Notes: generated by a model from the letters alone, not told the origin. A stretch of 5,034 nt of DNA from Alphaproteobacteria bacterium (GCA_009921785.1 RFXE01000139.1:1-5034); one strand, 5' to 3'. Shown: positions 1 to 5,034, numbered from the stretch's first letter. Program-made: numbers and translations.

Positions 1-66
1 GTCGGTTTCAGGTTTCTTTTTATCGCCTTGGGGCTTGAAAGGCGAGGCATCCGCGGCGACGATCAT
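1..66 (-). CDS. Possible start of a leftward gene, cut by the window edge; unidentified
   Basis: A leftward frame opens with ATG at 66-64 and stays open to the window edge, giving 22 hydrophilic residues (MIVAADASPFKP, then a Lys/Pro-rich stretch ending KKPETD). A TGA directly precedes the ATG, so the frame cannot start further upstream. Codons favour G or C in the third position, which looks like coding DNA, but I see no Shine-Dalgarno sequence ahead of the ATG. The gene would diverge from the aldolase gene with only 29 bp between the two start codons. The competing reading is a rightward gene in frame 1 ending in TGA at 94-96 and overlapping the aldolase ATG; its last 31 codons include four AGG, which makes it less convincing. 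I do not recognise a family for either. Confidence 0.3.
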   Translation of the reverse strand, partial: MIVAADASPFKPQGDKKKPETD

Positions 67-84
67 TCAACGGAAAACGACATC

Positions 85-90
85 AGGAGG
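85..90 (+). promoter_or_regulatory. Shine-Dalgarno sequence (AGGAGG) of the class II aldolase gene
   Basis: A perfect AGGAGG lies five bases before ATG 96 but only two bases before the in-frame GTG at 93. The spacing favours ATG 96 as the true start. It is the strongest ribosome binding site in the window. Confidence 0.8.
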
Positions 91-95
91 GTGTG

Positions 96-827
96 ATGCC
101 CCAGGACATTCGTCAAATGCGGGTTGATCTAGCGGCGGTGTTCCGCATGGCGGCGCATTACAATTGGCATGAATCGATTGCCAATCATTTCAGCCTGTCG
201 GTGTCAGAGGATGGCAAACAATTTCTGATGAATCCGAAATGGGTGCATTTCGAGAACATCACTGCGTCCTCGCTGTTGCTGATTGATGCCGATGATCCCG
301 ATACAATGACGGGTGCAAATGCACCGGATCCCACGGCATGGATCATTCATGGCCATCTTCATCGCGCCGCGCCCCAAGCGCGTTGCATCCTTCATGTTCA
401 TTCGCCTTATGCCACGGCCGTAGCAACGCTCGCAGATCCGGAAATCAAACCGATTGATCAGAACACCGCGCGGTTTTTTAATCGTGTGGCTTATGATCAT
501 GATTATGGTGGTTTAGCTGAGAATGATGATGAAGGCGCGCGGCTTGTGCGTGTGCTCGGCAATAAATCCATCATGATGATGGGCAATCACGGCGTGCTCG
601 TGACAGGACCAACGGTCGCTGATGCGTTTGATAATCTCTATTATTTCGAGCGCGCCTGTCAGACTTTGATTTTGGCCTATTCAACCGGAAAGGCTTTGTC
701 AGTGCTCTCGCATGAGATAGCCGAAAAAACCGCGCAATCTTGGGAAGATTATGGCGGTTATGCGGAAGCGCATTTTGATCAGACCAAAATTTTGATGGCC
801 AAAAAAGACGCGGGCTTCGCGGCGTAA
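96..827 (+). CDS. Class II aldolase/adducin-family protein
   Basis: A 243-residue protein with the class II aldolase/adducin fold, cytoplasmic because no signal peptide is visible. Enzymes of this fold bind a divalent metal and cleave or epimerise sugar phosphates, but many adducin-like members have no known substrate. The metal-binding histidines are visible: HVHSPY (His100, His102) and GNHGVL (His165). An HGHLH run at 85-89 follows PDPTAW. In L-fuculose-phosphate aldolase the corresponding stretch is SSEW, with a catalytic Glu; here it reads PTAW, so that Glu is missing, as in the adducin-like subgroup. A sugar-phosphate aldolase role is therefore doubtful. ATG 96 is preferred over GTG 93 because of AGGAGG at 85-90. 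The TAA stop shares its last base with the ATG of the following hydrolase gene (TAATG), so the two are probably co-translated. The family call is firm; the substrate is unknown. Confidence 0.9.
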   Translation: MPQDIRQMRVDLAAVFRMAAHYNWHESIANHFSLSVSEDGKQFLMNPKWVHFENITASSLLLIDADDPDTMTGANAPDPTAWIIHGHLHRAAPQARCILHVHSPYATAVATLADPEIKPIDQNTARFFNRVAYDHDYGGLAENDDEGARLVRVLGNKSIMMMGNHGVLVTGPTVADAFDNLYYFERACQTLILAYSTGKALSVLSHEIAEKTAQSWEDYGGYAEAHFDQTKILMAKKDAGFAA

Positions 828-1531
828 TGAAATCCGCTCTGTCTGTATTAGTCCTTCTCGTCTTTACCGCTTGTCCTTTTTCCATTGCAAGAGCGGGTGA
901 TGCTGTTTCAACGGTAGAGGTCGGGGGCTCGAATTCTATTTTGATCATACCGCCAAAACCGGTTGCATCGGTCATTTTATTGGCAGGCGGTAATGGCGAT
1001 ATAGGCGTTGGACCAGACGGTTCAATTGAACGTGCCGATAATCAACTTGTTAGAACGCGTTTTGATTATGCGGCAAAGAAATTCGCCGTACTCGTGCCTG
1101 ATATAGGCTATGATTTGTCGGCTCTTGTTGAGTATATGGAAAAAATCAAAAAGCCCGTTGTTGTTGTGGCCACAAGTCGGGGAACACAGCGCGCAGCGAA
1201 AGGCATCAGCGAAGGGACAAGGCCCGACAAATTGGTTTTGACGTCTGGATTTTTGAGTAACGACTCGGGCGCAAAAAGCAATGTCATGACGATTGTTAAA
1301 GACCCCGCTTTATTGCCACCAATGCTTATCGTGCATCATCGCCAAGATCATTGTTTCGTTACAAAGCCCGAAGGCGTCGCGCCTTTCATGAAGTGGGTGG
1401 GCACGAAAGCAAAACTGATATGGCTTGATGGTGGAGAAGACGGGGGTGACGCGTGTGAAACCGACTCCTATCACGGTTTCAAAGGTCTTGATCAGAAGGT
1501 GGTGGATGTTGTGAGCGGCTTCGTGAAGTAA
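827..1531 (+). CDS. Exported alpha/beta-hydrolase-like protein
   Basis: A 234-residue protein beginning with a Sec signal peptide: Lys2, a hydrophobic core at about 5-20, and an ARA|GD cleavage site after residue 23. The mature protein is probably periplasmic. A Cys at 16 sits in FTAC, a poor lipobox, so a lipoprotein is less likely. A small alpha/beta-hydrolase fold is suggested by the strand-and-loop motif ILLAGGNGD (50-58), a nucleophile elbow VVVVATSRGT with Ser117, an acid candidate Asp174 in HHRQDHC, and His216 in SYHGF near the C-terminus. The elbow is TSRG, not the textbook GxSxG. Its only mature cysteines, 176 and 210, lie beside the acid and histidine loops. The start overlaps the aldolase stop (TAATG) and has no good ribosome site of its own, suggesting translational coupling. 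Four ATA codons hint at base use somewhat unlike its neighbours. The substrate is unknown; an esterase or peptidase-like activity is possible. Confidence 0.82.
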   Translation: MKSALSVLVLLVFTACPFSIARAGDAVSTVEVGGSNSILIIPPKPVASVILLAGGNGDIGVGPDGSIERADNQLVRTRFDYAAKKFAVLVPDIGYDLSALVEYMEKIKKPVVVVATSRGTQRAAKGISEGTRPDKLVLTSGFLSNDSGAKSNVMTIVKDPALLPPMLIVHHRQDHCFVTKPEGVAPFMKWVGTKAKLIWLDGGEDGGDACETDSYHGFKGLDQKVVDVVSGFVK

Positions 1532-1560
1532 AGCTTCCGACGCTCCATCACAAAAGGTCG

Positions 1561-2508
1561 TTACGCCCGGATCGCGCGATATTCGTCTGCCGCTTTCTTG
1601 GCTTCGCGGATATGATCAAGCCCCAGACCGCAGCAACCGCCGATCATTTGCACGCCGTCTTTCAACCATTGACGCACGAAGTGCCCATAACGATCCGGCG
1701 GAATGATATCGACAAATTTCCAGTCCGGCATTTCAAAATAGCCAGAATCCGGATAGGCGGCGATTGGCCCTTTGAAGTGCTTTTTGATCTCGTCAATCGT
1801 ATCGCTGATCACTTCCGCGCCCGTATGCATGACACCGGCGACATCAATTCCTTTTAATGGAATGAGATTGATAATCTCGGCAATCGGCAGCTCTTCCAAA
1901 TGATGAAAGGCTTTGACTTTGCCATCGCTCCCGCGCCGCGCGCTCATGCCGAACCAGACGGGAAGGCCTGTTGACAGCGCCGCTTCTACCGCAAGCTTTG
2001 TGCGCTTCGGCTCATACATCATCTCAAGCAGAATAAGTTCCGCACCCGCTCGCTTCGCTGTATGAGCAACAGAGTGAAAAGCATCAGAGATTTCAGCTTC
2101 GGATGGAATTTTAGACGGATCGACTTTCGCTGTGCCCTCGGCCACCGGCACCATGTGTGAAAGTGAACCCGCAACAACCACGCTCGCTTTGTTCGATGTC
2201 GCGCGCGCTTTCAATGCCGCTTCCACCGCGCGTGTAACGATTTCTTCTGAACGGTCGGCAAGGCCTGCCGCCTTCAGCATGATCTTTGACGCAGCGAATG
2301 TGTTGGCTGTGACAACATCCGAGCCCGCTTCAATATAATCAGAATGAATAGCGGTCAGGACATGATCATTCTCGAGTGTCGCGGGACCACACCACGCGGC
2401 AGGGTCCATTGGCGCGCCGCGTCGCTGCAATTCGGTGCCCGTTGCCCCATCGAGCACAATAATATCGCCTTGATCAATGCGGGCCTTCAGCGCGGTGTAA
2501 GCGGTCAT
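1561..2508 (-). CDS. Homocysteine S-methyltransferase-family protein (BHMT/MmuM-like)
   Basis: A 315-residue cytoplasmic protein of the zinc-dependent homocysteine methyltransferase (TIM-barrel) family, which moves a methyl group from betaine, S-methylmethionine or a similar donor to homocysteine to form methionine. Visible motifs are DGATGTEL (20-27), GSDVVTANTF (62-71), YPDSG (252-256) and the zinc-binding GGCCG (290-294, Cys292 and Cys293). Where the family normally has GxNC, carrying the first zinc ligand, this protein reads GVMHTG, with His228 in the Cys position. The frame stays open 117 bases further upstream, into the acyl-CoA dehydrogenase gene, but ATG 2508 is chosen because AAAGGA lies six bases before it and the family N-terminus begins there. 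It is last in the leftward operon, ten bases after the dehydrogenase. Downstream of genes that should yield glycine betaine, a betaine or related onium methyl donor is an attractive inference; the methyl donor cannot be read from the sequence. Confidence 0.88.
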   Translation of the reverse strand: MTAYTALKARIDQGDIIVLDGATGTELQRRGAPMDPAAWCGPATLENDHVLTAIHSDYIEAGSDVVTANTFAASKIMLKAAGLADRSEEIVTRAVEAALKARATSNKASVVVAGSLSHMVPVAEGTAKVDPSKIPSEAEISDAFHSVAHTAKRAGAELILLEMMYEPKRTKLAVEAALSTGLPVWFGMSARRGSDGKVKAFHHLEELPIAEIINLIPLKGIDVAGVMHTGAEVISDTIDEIKKHFKGPIAAYPDSGYFEMPDWKFVDIIPPDRYGHFVRQWLKDGVQMIGGCCGLGLDHIREAKKAADEYRAIRA

Positions 2509-2514
2509 GTGAAA

Positions 2515-2520
2515 TCCTTT
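2515..2520 (-). promoter_or_regulatory. Shine-Dalgarno sequence (AAAGGA) that fixes the methyltransferase start
   Basis: Read on the minus strand, AAAGGA sits six bases ahead of ATG 2508 and overlaps two bases of the acyl-CoA dehydrogenase TAA stop (2521-2519). The closeness of stop, ribosome site and start implies co-transcription and probable re-initiation. It argues against the longer upstream frame for the methyltransferase. Confidence 0.7.
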
Positions 2521-3682
2521 AAGCGCCGCGCGGGCGCAGAAGTGCACGGGAAATAATATGACGTTGAATTTCGCTCGTGCCATCCCAAATGCGCTCAACC
2601 CGCGCATCGCGCCACCAGCGTTCAATCGGTAGCGACGACATCAAGCCCATGCCGCCATAAATCTGGATCGCTTTGTCGGTGACACGCGCCAGTGTTTCTG
2701 AGGCAAAGAGTTTTGCCATCGCAAAATCAGTATCGGTTGCCGTGCCCTTGTCGAGCTTGTCAGCGGCCGCGAGTGTGAGCAAATCAGACGCTTCGATTTC
2801 CGTGAGCATATCGGCAAGCTGGAATGATACGCCTTGGAACTTTCCGATTACTTCGCCGAATTGCTTGCGCTGTGAGGCCCAATCCAAAGCTGAATCAAGC
2901 ACACGGCGCGCGCGGCCAACACTCGTTGCGGCAACTGTGAGGCGCGTGGCACCGAGCCATTCGCCCATCAATTCAAAACCCTTATGCTCCTCGCCAAGCA
3001 CTTGGGAGGCGGGGATCACGCAGTCATCAAAAAACATTTCACATTGATGATAGCCTTTGTGCGAGACGCATTTCGGCCCGCGTCGCATCGTGAAGCCCGG
3101 CGTGCCCATATCAACAAGGAATGCGGTGATCTTCGCCTTTTTACCCTTTGGCGTTTCATCATAACCGGTCGCCGCCATCAGCACGACGAAATCGGACTTA
3201 TCCGCATGGCTGATGAAATGTTTCGAGCCATTGATGACGTAAGTATCACCTTTTTTCTCGGCGCGCGTTTTCATCGAGCGCACATCGGAGCCTGCTCCGG
3301 GCTCTGTCATCGCGAGACAATCATGCCGTTCGCCTTTGATCACGGGGATCAGATAACGCTCGATTTGCTCGCCTTTGCAGCCTTGTAGAATATTGGATGG
3401 CCGCGCGACGCACATTTGCAAGCCGTAAGACGCACGACCCAATTCGCGCTCGAGCAGAGTGAGCGAAAGATTATCCAATCCGCCACCGCCATATTGCTCG
3501 GGCATATTGGCGGCATAAAGACCAAGCTCAATCGACTTCTTCTGAATTTCTTTCGCAAGCTCTTCCGGCACATCATCAAGCTCTTCGACCATATCCTCAT
3601 GCGGATAGAGTTCGTTCTCGACAAAGCTGCGCACCGTATCGACGAGCATTTGCTGTTCTTCGGAAATCGGAAATCCGCTCAT
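2519..3682 (-). CDS. Acyl-CoA dehydrogenase
   Basis: A 387-residue FAD-dependent acyl-CoA dehydrogenase of ordinary family length, which would introduce an alpha,beta double bond into an acyl-CoA and pass electrons to ETF. The order is normal: N-terminal helical domain (about 5-120), the flavin signature AMTEPGAGSD (124-133), a middle beta domain with VINGSKHFIS (149-158), and a C-terminal helical domain with RKQFG (272-276), QIYGGMG (340-346) and IWDGTSEIQR (365-374). The last motif carries the catalytic base, usually Glu in YEGT; here it is Asp367. ATG 3682 follows a purine-rich AGAGAGAGA tract, a weak ribosome site, and the N-terminus fits the family. It lies between a thioesterase and a methyltransferase in one leftward operon. 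Given a probable carnitine locus, gamma-butyrobetainyl-CoA or a similar short quaternary-amine acyl-CoA is a plausible substrate, but this is inferred from context only. Confidence 0.93.
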   Translation of the reverse strand: MSGFPISEEQQMLVDTVRSFVENELYPHEDMVEELDDVPEELAKEIQKKSIELGLYAANMPEQYGGGGLDNLSLTLLERELGRASYGLQMCVARPSNILQGCKGEQIERYLIPVIKGERHDCLAMTEPGAGSDVRSMKTRAEKKGDTYVINGSKHFISHADKSDFVVLMAATGYDETPKGKKAKITAFLVDMGTPGFTMRRGPKCVSHKGYHQCEMFFDDCVIPASQVLGEEHKGFELMGEWLGATRLTVAATSVGRARRVLDSALDWASQRKQFGEVIGKFQGVSFQLADMLTEIEASDLLTLAAADKLDKGTATDTDFAMAKLFASETLARVTDKAIQIYGGMGLMSSLPIERWWRDARVERIWDGTSEIQRHIISRALLRPRGA

Positions 3683-3700
3683 GATGTCTCTCTCTTTTTC

Positions 3701-3746
3701 GCATGCGGTTTATCGAAAAACCGGTCTCCACTTTTTCGCCGCATGC
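3701..3746. repeat. 46-bp palindromic intergenic repeat of the GCATG...CATGC type
   Basis: An imperfect palindrome fills most of the 65-bp gap between the thioesterase and dehydrogenase genes. The outer arms GCATGCGG (3701-3708) and CCGCATGC (3739-3746) pair perfectly. The inner arms CGAAAAA (3714-3720) and TTTTTCG (3732-3738) also pair, leaving a five-base bulge (TTTAT) on one side and an 11-base loop containing CCGG. It ends one base from the thioesterase stop codon. From memory it matches the pattern of a dispersed repeat in Bradyrhizobium, Rhodopseudomonas and relatives (GCATG, a T-rich half, ACCGG, ACTTTT, CATGC). Only one copy is in this window, so its repeated nature is inferred. In the operon transcript it would fold into a 15-bp hairpin that could slow RNA decay or reduce read-through. 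No terminal U-run follows the closing arm in the leftward direction, so it is not a classic terminator. Confidence 0.75.
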
Positions 3747-3747
3747 T

Positions 3748-4293
3748 TTAGCGTCTAATACCCAGCACTGTGCCCACCGTCTTTGGCTTCGGCAGAGTTG
3801 CGTGCGCTTTCAAAATCTGGCTCAAGCGATGATAGAGATCATCCGGTAGCGGCGCACTTTTGCCGGCATTCATATCGACATGCATGAGAAGCTGTTCACC
3901 GGTGGCAAGCAAGTCACCTGTCTTGGCATTATGCATCTCATGGAAAATATGAAGTCGCTTTTGATCGAGGTCGAGCAATGTCAATGCAAATTCGAGCTCG
4001 TCGCCCTCAGCGCATTCGCGGTAATTATGAATGCGTGTTTCGATTGTGTAGAGCGAAAATCCTGTGGCGCGATAGGCTTCATCAATACCGAAAAAGCGGA
4101 AGAACGCATCCGAATGATCGCCCATCACGAGGAGATAAATGCTCTCGCTCATATGCCCGTTATAATCGGTCCATTCGGGCTTTACGACGCAGCGATGCAG
4201 TTTCAACGGCGCCGGAATCGGCGCCGTCTCATTCCACCCTTTGAAGGGAATGCCTTCGTATGGCGCTGTTACACGCTTCAGCGTATCACTCAT
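3748..4293 (-). CDS. Hot-dog fold acyl-CoA thioesterase, probably betainyl-CoA thioesterase (CdhB-like)
   Basis: A 181-residue single-domain thioesterase of the 4-hydroxybenzoyl-CoA thioesterase (hot-dog) type. The active-site motif WTDYNGHMSE (41-50) has the expected Asp43 and GHM, followed by the long helix holding YLLVMGDHSDAFFRF. The strand motif YTIETRIHNY (82-91) and the HEMHNAKTGDLLATGEQ segment complete the fold. Some 30 residues precede the domain. Its ATG overlaps the BKACE stop codon (ATGA, 4293-4290), so the two proteins are probably made in step. In Pseudomonas the cdhC-cdhA-cdhB carnitine genes encode a BKACE-type enzyme, carnitine dehydrogenase and a thioesterase, and in some rhizobia the thioesterase is fused to the dehydrogenase. 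This neighbourhood makes betainyl-CoA to glycine betaine plus CoA the likeliest reaction. The thioesterase fold is firm, the substrate is inferred, and other short acyl-CoAs are possible. Confidence 0.88.
   Translation of the reverse strand: MSDTLKRVTAPYEGIPFKGWNETAPIPAPLKLHRCVVKPEWTDYNGHMSESIYLLVMGDHSDAFFRFFGIDEAYRATGFSLYTIETRIHNYRECAEGDELEFALTLLDLDQKRLHIFHEMHNAKTGDLLATGEQLLMHVDMNAGKSAPLPDDLYHRLSQILKAHATLPKPKTVGTVLGIRR
4206..4227 (-). other. Perfect 9-bp GC-rich inverted repeat inside the thioesterase gene
   Basis: ACGGCGCCG (4206-4214) and CGGCGCCGT (4219-4227) are exact reverse complements separated by four bases. On the mRNA this forms a strong hairpin about 66 bases after the thioesterase start codon. 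It encodes residues 23-29 (TAPIPAP), and the alternating Ala-Pro codons (GCG CCG) largely explain it. A role in mRNA stability or differential expression is possible but not shown. Confidence 0.5.
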
Positions 4294-5034
4294 TTCTGCT
4301 TCTTCAGATTCAGCTTCTTGCGCGCTTCTTCCGGCGAGAGGGTCCGCGCGCCCATGCGGTTGACGATTTCTTTCGCACGCATCACGAGCGATTCATTCGA
4401 AGCCGGTACGCCCTTGTCGAGCCAGATATTATCTTCAAGCCCCACGCGCACATTGCCGCCAAGCAACACGGATTGCGCGACGAACGCCATCTGGTTACGA
4501 CCGATGGCAAAGCCCGCCCAGTTGCAACCCGCTGGCAAATGATTGCGCATCGCAAGCATTGCTTCGGTCGTGGCTTCCGCGCCCCATGGAATACCAAGGC
4601 ACAATTGGAAGAGTGCCGGATCATCAATCAGGCCTTCGCTCATCAATTGTTTGGCGAGCCAGATATGACCCAATTCAAAAGCTTCGATCTCGGGCTTCAC
4701 ACCCGCTTTTTGAATACGTGTCGCCATCTCACGCAACACATCCGCGGTGGCGATAAACGCGCCATTGCCGAAATTCAACGAGCCGCAATCAAGCGTGCAG
4801 ATTTCCGGACGAAGCTCTTCGACATGCGCCACGCGTTCTGCCGCATCGGCCATATCTGTGCCTGCGCCGCCGGTTGCCGGATTTTTGGGATCGAAGAAAA
4901 AGTCGCCGCCCATGCCTGCCGTGAGATTGAGCACCGTATCGACCCCTGAGTCCCGGATGAGCTTTACCGCTTCGCGGTAATTCGCAAGATCGCGCCCCGC
5001 TTTGCCGGTCTTCACGTCACGCACATGGAGATGA
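4290..5034 (-). CDS. BKACE-family (DUF849) beta-keto acid cleavage enzyme, probably acting on 3-dehydrocarnitine (CdhC-like); start beyond the window
   Basis: The frame runs off the right edge. A GTG at 5024 is not the start, because the codons before it (5033-5025) read His-Leu-His and give HLHVRD, the conserved metal-binding motif of this family. About 45 N-terminal residues should lie outside. The family condenses a beta-keto acid with acetyl-CoA, releasing acetoacetate and a new CoA ester. Visible residues match the characterised enzyme Kce: the HxH metal ligands, a Glu in KPEIEAFELGH, and the RVGLEDN motif (about 4445-4425), which holds the active-site Arg, the third metal ligand Glu and the following Asp. 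CTLDCGSLNFG, LGIPWG and IWLDKGVPASN recall the 3-dehydrocarnitine cleavage enzymes of carnitine loci as I remember them. With 3-dehydrocarnitine the product would be betainyl-CoA, the substrate proposed for the overlapping thioesterase. The family is certain; the substrate is a strong inference. Confidence 0.92.
   Translation of the reverse strand, partial: HLHVRDVKTGKAGRDLANYREAVKLIRDSGVDTVLNLTAGMGGDFFFDPKNPATGGAGTDMADAAERVAHVEELRPEICTLDCGSLNFGNGAFIATADVLREMATRIQKAGVKPEIEAFELGHIWLAKQLMSEGLIDDPALFQLCLGIPWGAEATTEAMLAMRNHLPAGCNWAGFAIGRNQMAFVAQSVLLGGNVRVGLEDNIWLDKGVPASNESLVMRAKEIVNRMGARTLSPEEARKKLNLKKQK

Noticed and set aside
35..66. Promoter for the aldolase gene (TTGAAA at 35-40, GATCAT at 61-66)
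   Set aside because: The spacing is 20 bases and the -10 match is poor, so it is not better than chance in this short region.
1522..1560. Terminator between the convergent hydrolase and methyltransferase genes
   Set aside because: Only four-base stems such as GAAG-CTTC are visible, and no T-run follows on either strand. I cannot support a terminator there.
2509..2625. Upstream extension of the methyltransferase frame by 39 codons
   Set aside because: It overlaps the 3' end of the acyl-CoA dehydrogenase gene, has no family similarity that I recognise, and ATG 2508 has its own AAAGGA ribosome site with good spacing.
3416..3751. Rightward open frame opposite the start of the acyl-CoA dehydrogenase gene
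   Set aside because: It lies almost wholly over conserved dehydrogenase sequence and runs through the palindromic repeat. No ribosome site or domain is evident.
3880..4949. Two long rightward open frames (3880-4542 and 4260-4949) opposite the thioesterase and BKACE genes
   Set aside because: Their translations are rich in Arg, His and Cys without recognisable domains, while the opposite strand encodes clear enzyme families. They are antisense shadows of biased codon use.
4964..4980. Inverted repeat TTACCGC-TTC-GCGGTAA
   Set aside because: A seven-base stem with a three-base loop lies inside conserved BKACE coding sequence; nothing ties it to a function, and short stems of this kind occur by chance.
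5022..5024. GTG start for the BKACE gene
   Set aside because: The upstream codons in the same frame encode the conserved HLH metal-binding motif and stay open to the window edge, so the gene begins outside.

Overview
The window looks like chromosomal DNA of an alphaproteobacterium, most likely of the order Hyphomicrobiales (Rhizobiales). Three things suggest this: the protein sequences have an alphaproteobacterial style, the genes are tightly packed with start/stop overlaps, and a 46-bp GCATG...CATGC palindrome lies between two genes, closely resembling an intergenic repeat I know from that order. This taxonomic call comes from recognition, not from a search. There are no rRNA or tRNA genes, insertion sequences or CRISPR arrays.

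Layout. Bases 1-92 hold a doubtful fragment of a leftward gene and a strong ribosome binding site. Two rightward genes follow: a class II aldolase/adducin-family protein (96-827) and, starting on the last base of its stop codon, an exported alpha/beta-hydrolase-like protein (827-1531). A 29-bp gap then separates them from a convergent leftward operon that fills the rest of the window. In transcription order the operon is: a BKACE (DUF849) beta-keto acid cleavage enzyme running off the right edge (5034-4290); a hot-dog thioesterase overlapping it by ATGA (4293-3748); a palindromic intergenic repeat (3746-3701); an acyl-CoA dehydrogenase (3682-2519); and a homocysteine S-methyltransferase-family protein ten bases later (2508-1561). 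No intergenic stretch exceeds 100 bp.

How the genes may work together. BKACE plus this kind of thioesterase is the core of aerobic L-carnitine breakdown (the cdhC/cdhB pair of Pseudomonas). 3-dehydrocarnitine and acetyl-CoA give acetoacetate and betainyl-CoA, and the thioesterase then releases glycine betaine. The acyl-CoA dehydrogenase could feed gamma-butyrobetaine or another acyl-CoA into the route. The methyltransferase could take a methyl group from the resulting betaine, or from a related onium compound, to make methionine. That reading is an inference from family and context. The carnitine dehydrogenase that makes 3-dehydrocarnitine is not in the window.

Most worth checking are the methyltransferase, where the usual first zinc-ligand Cys appears to be His; the dehydrogenase, with Asp where the catalytic Glu is expected; the palindrome inside the operon; and the exported hydrolase, whose only two mature cysteines flank its predicted catalytic acid and histidine.
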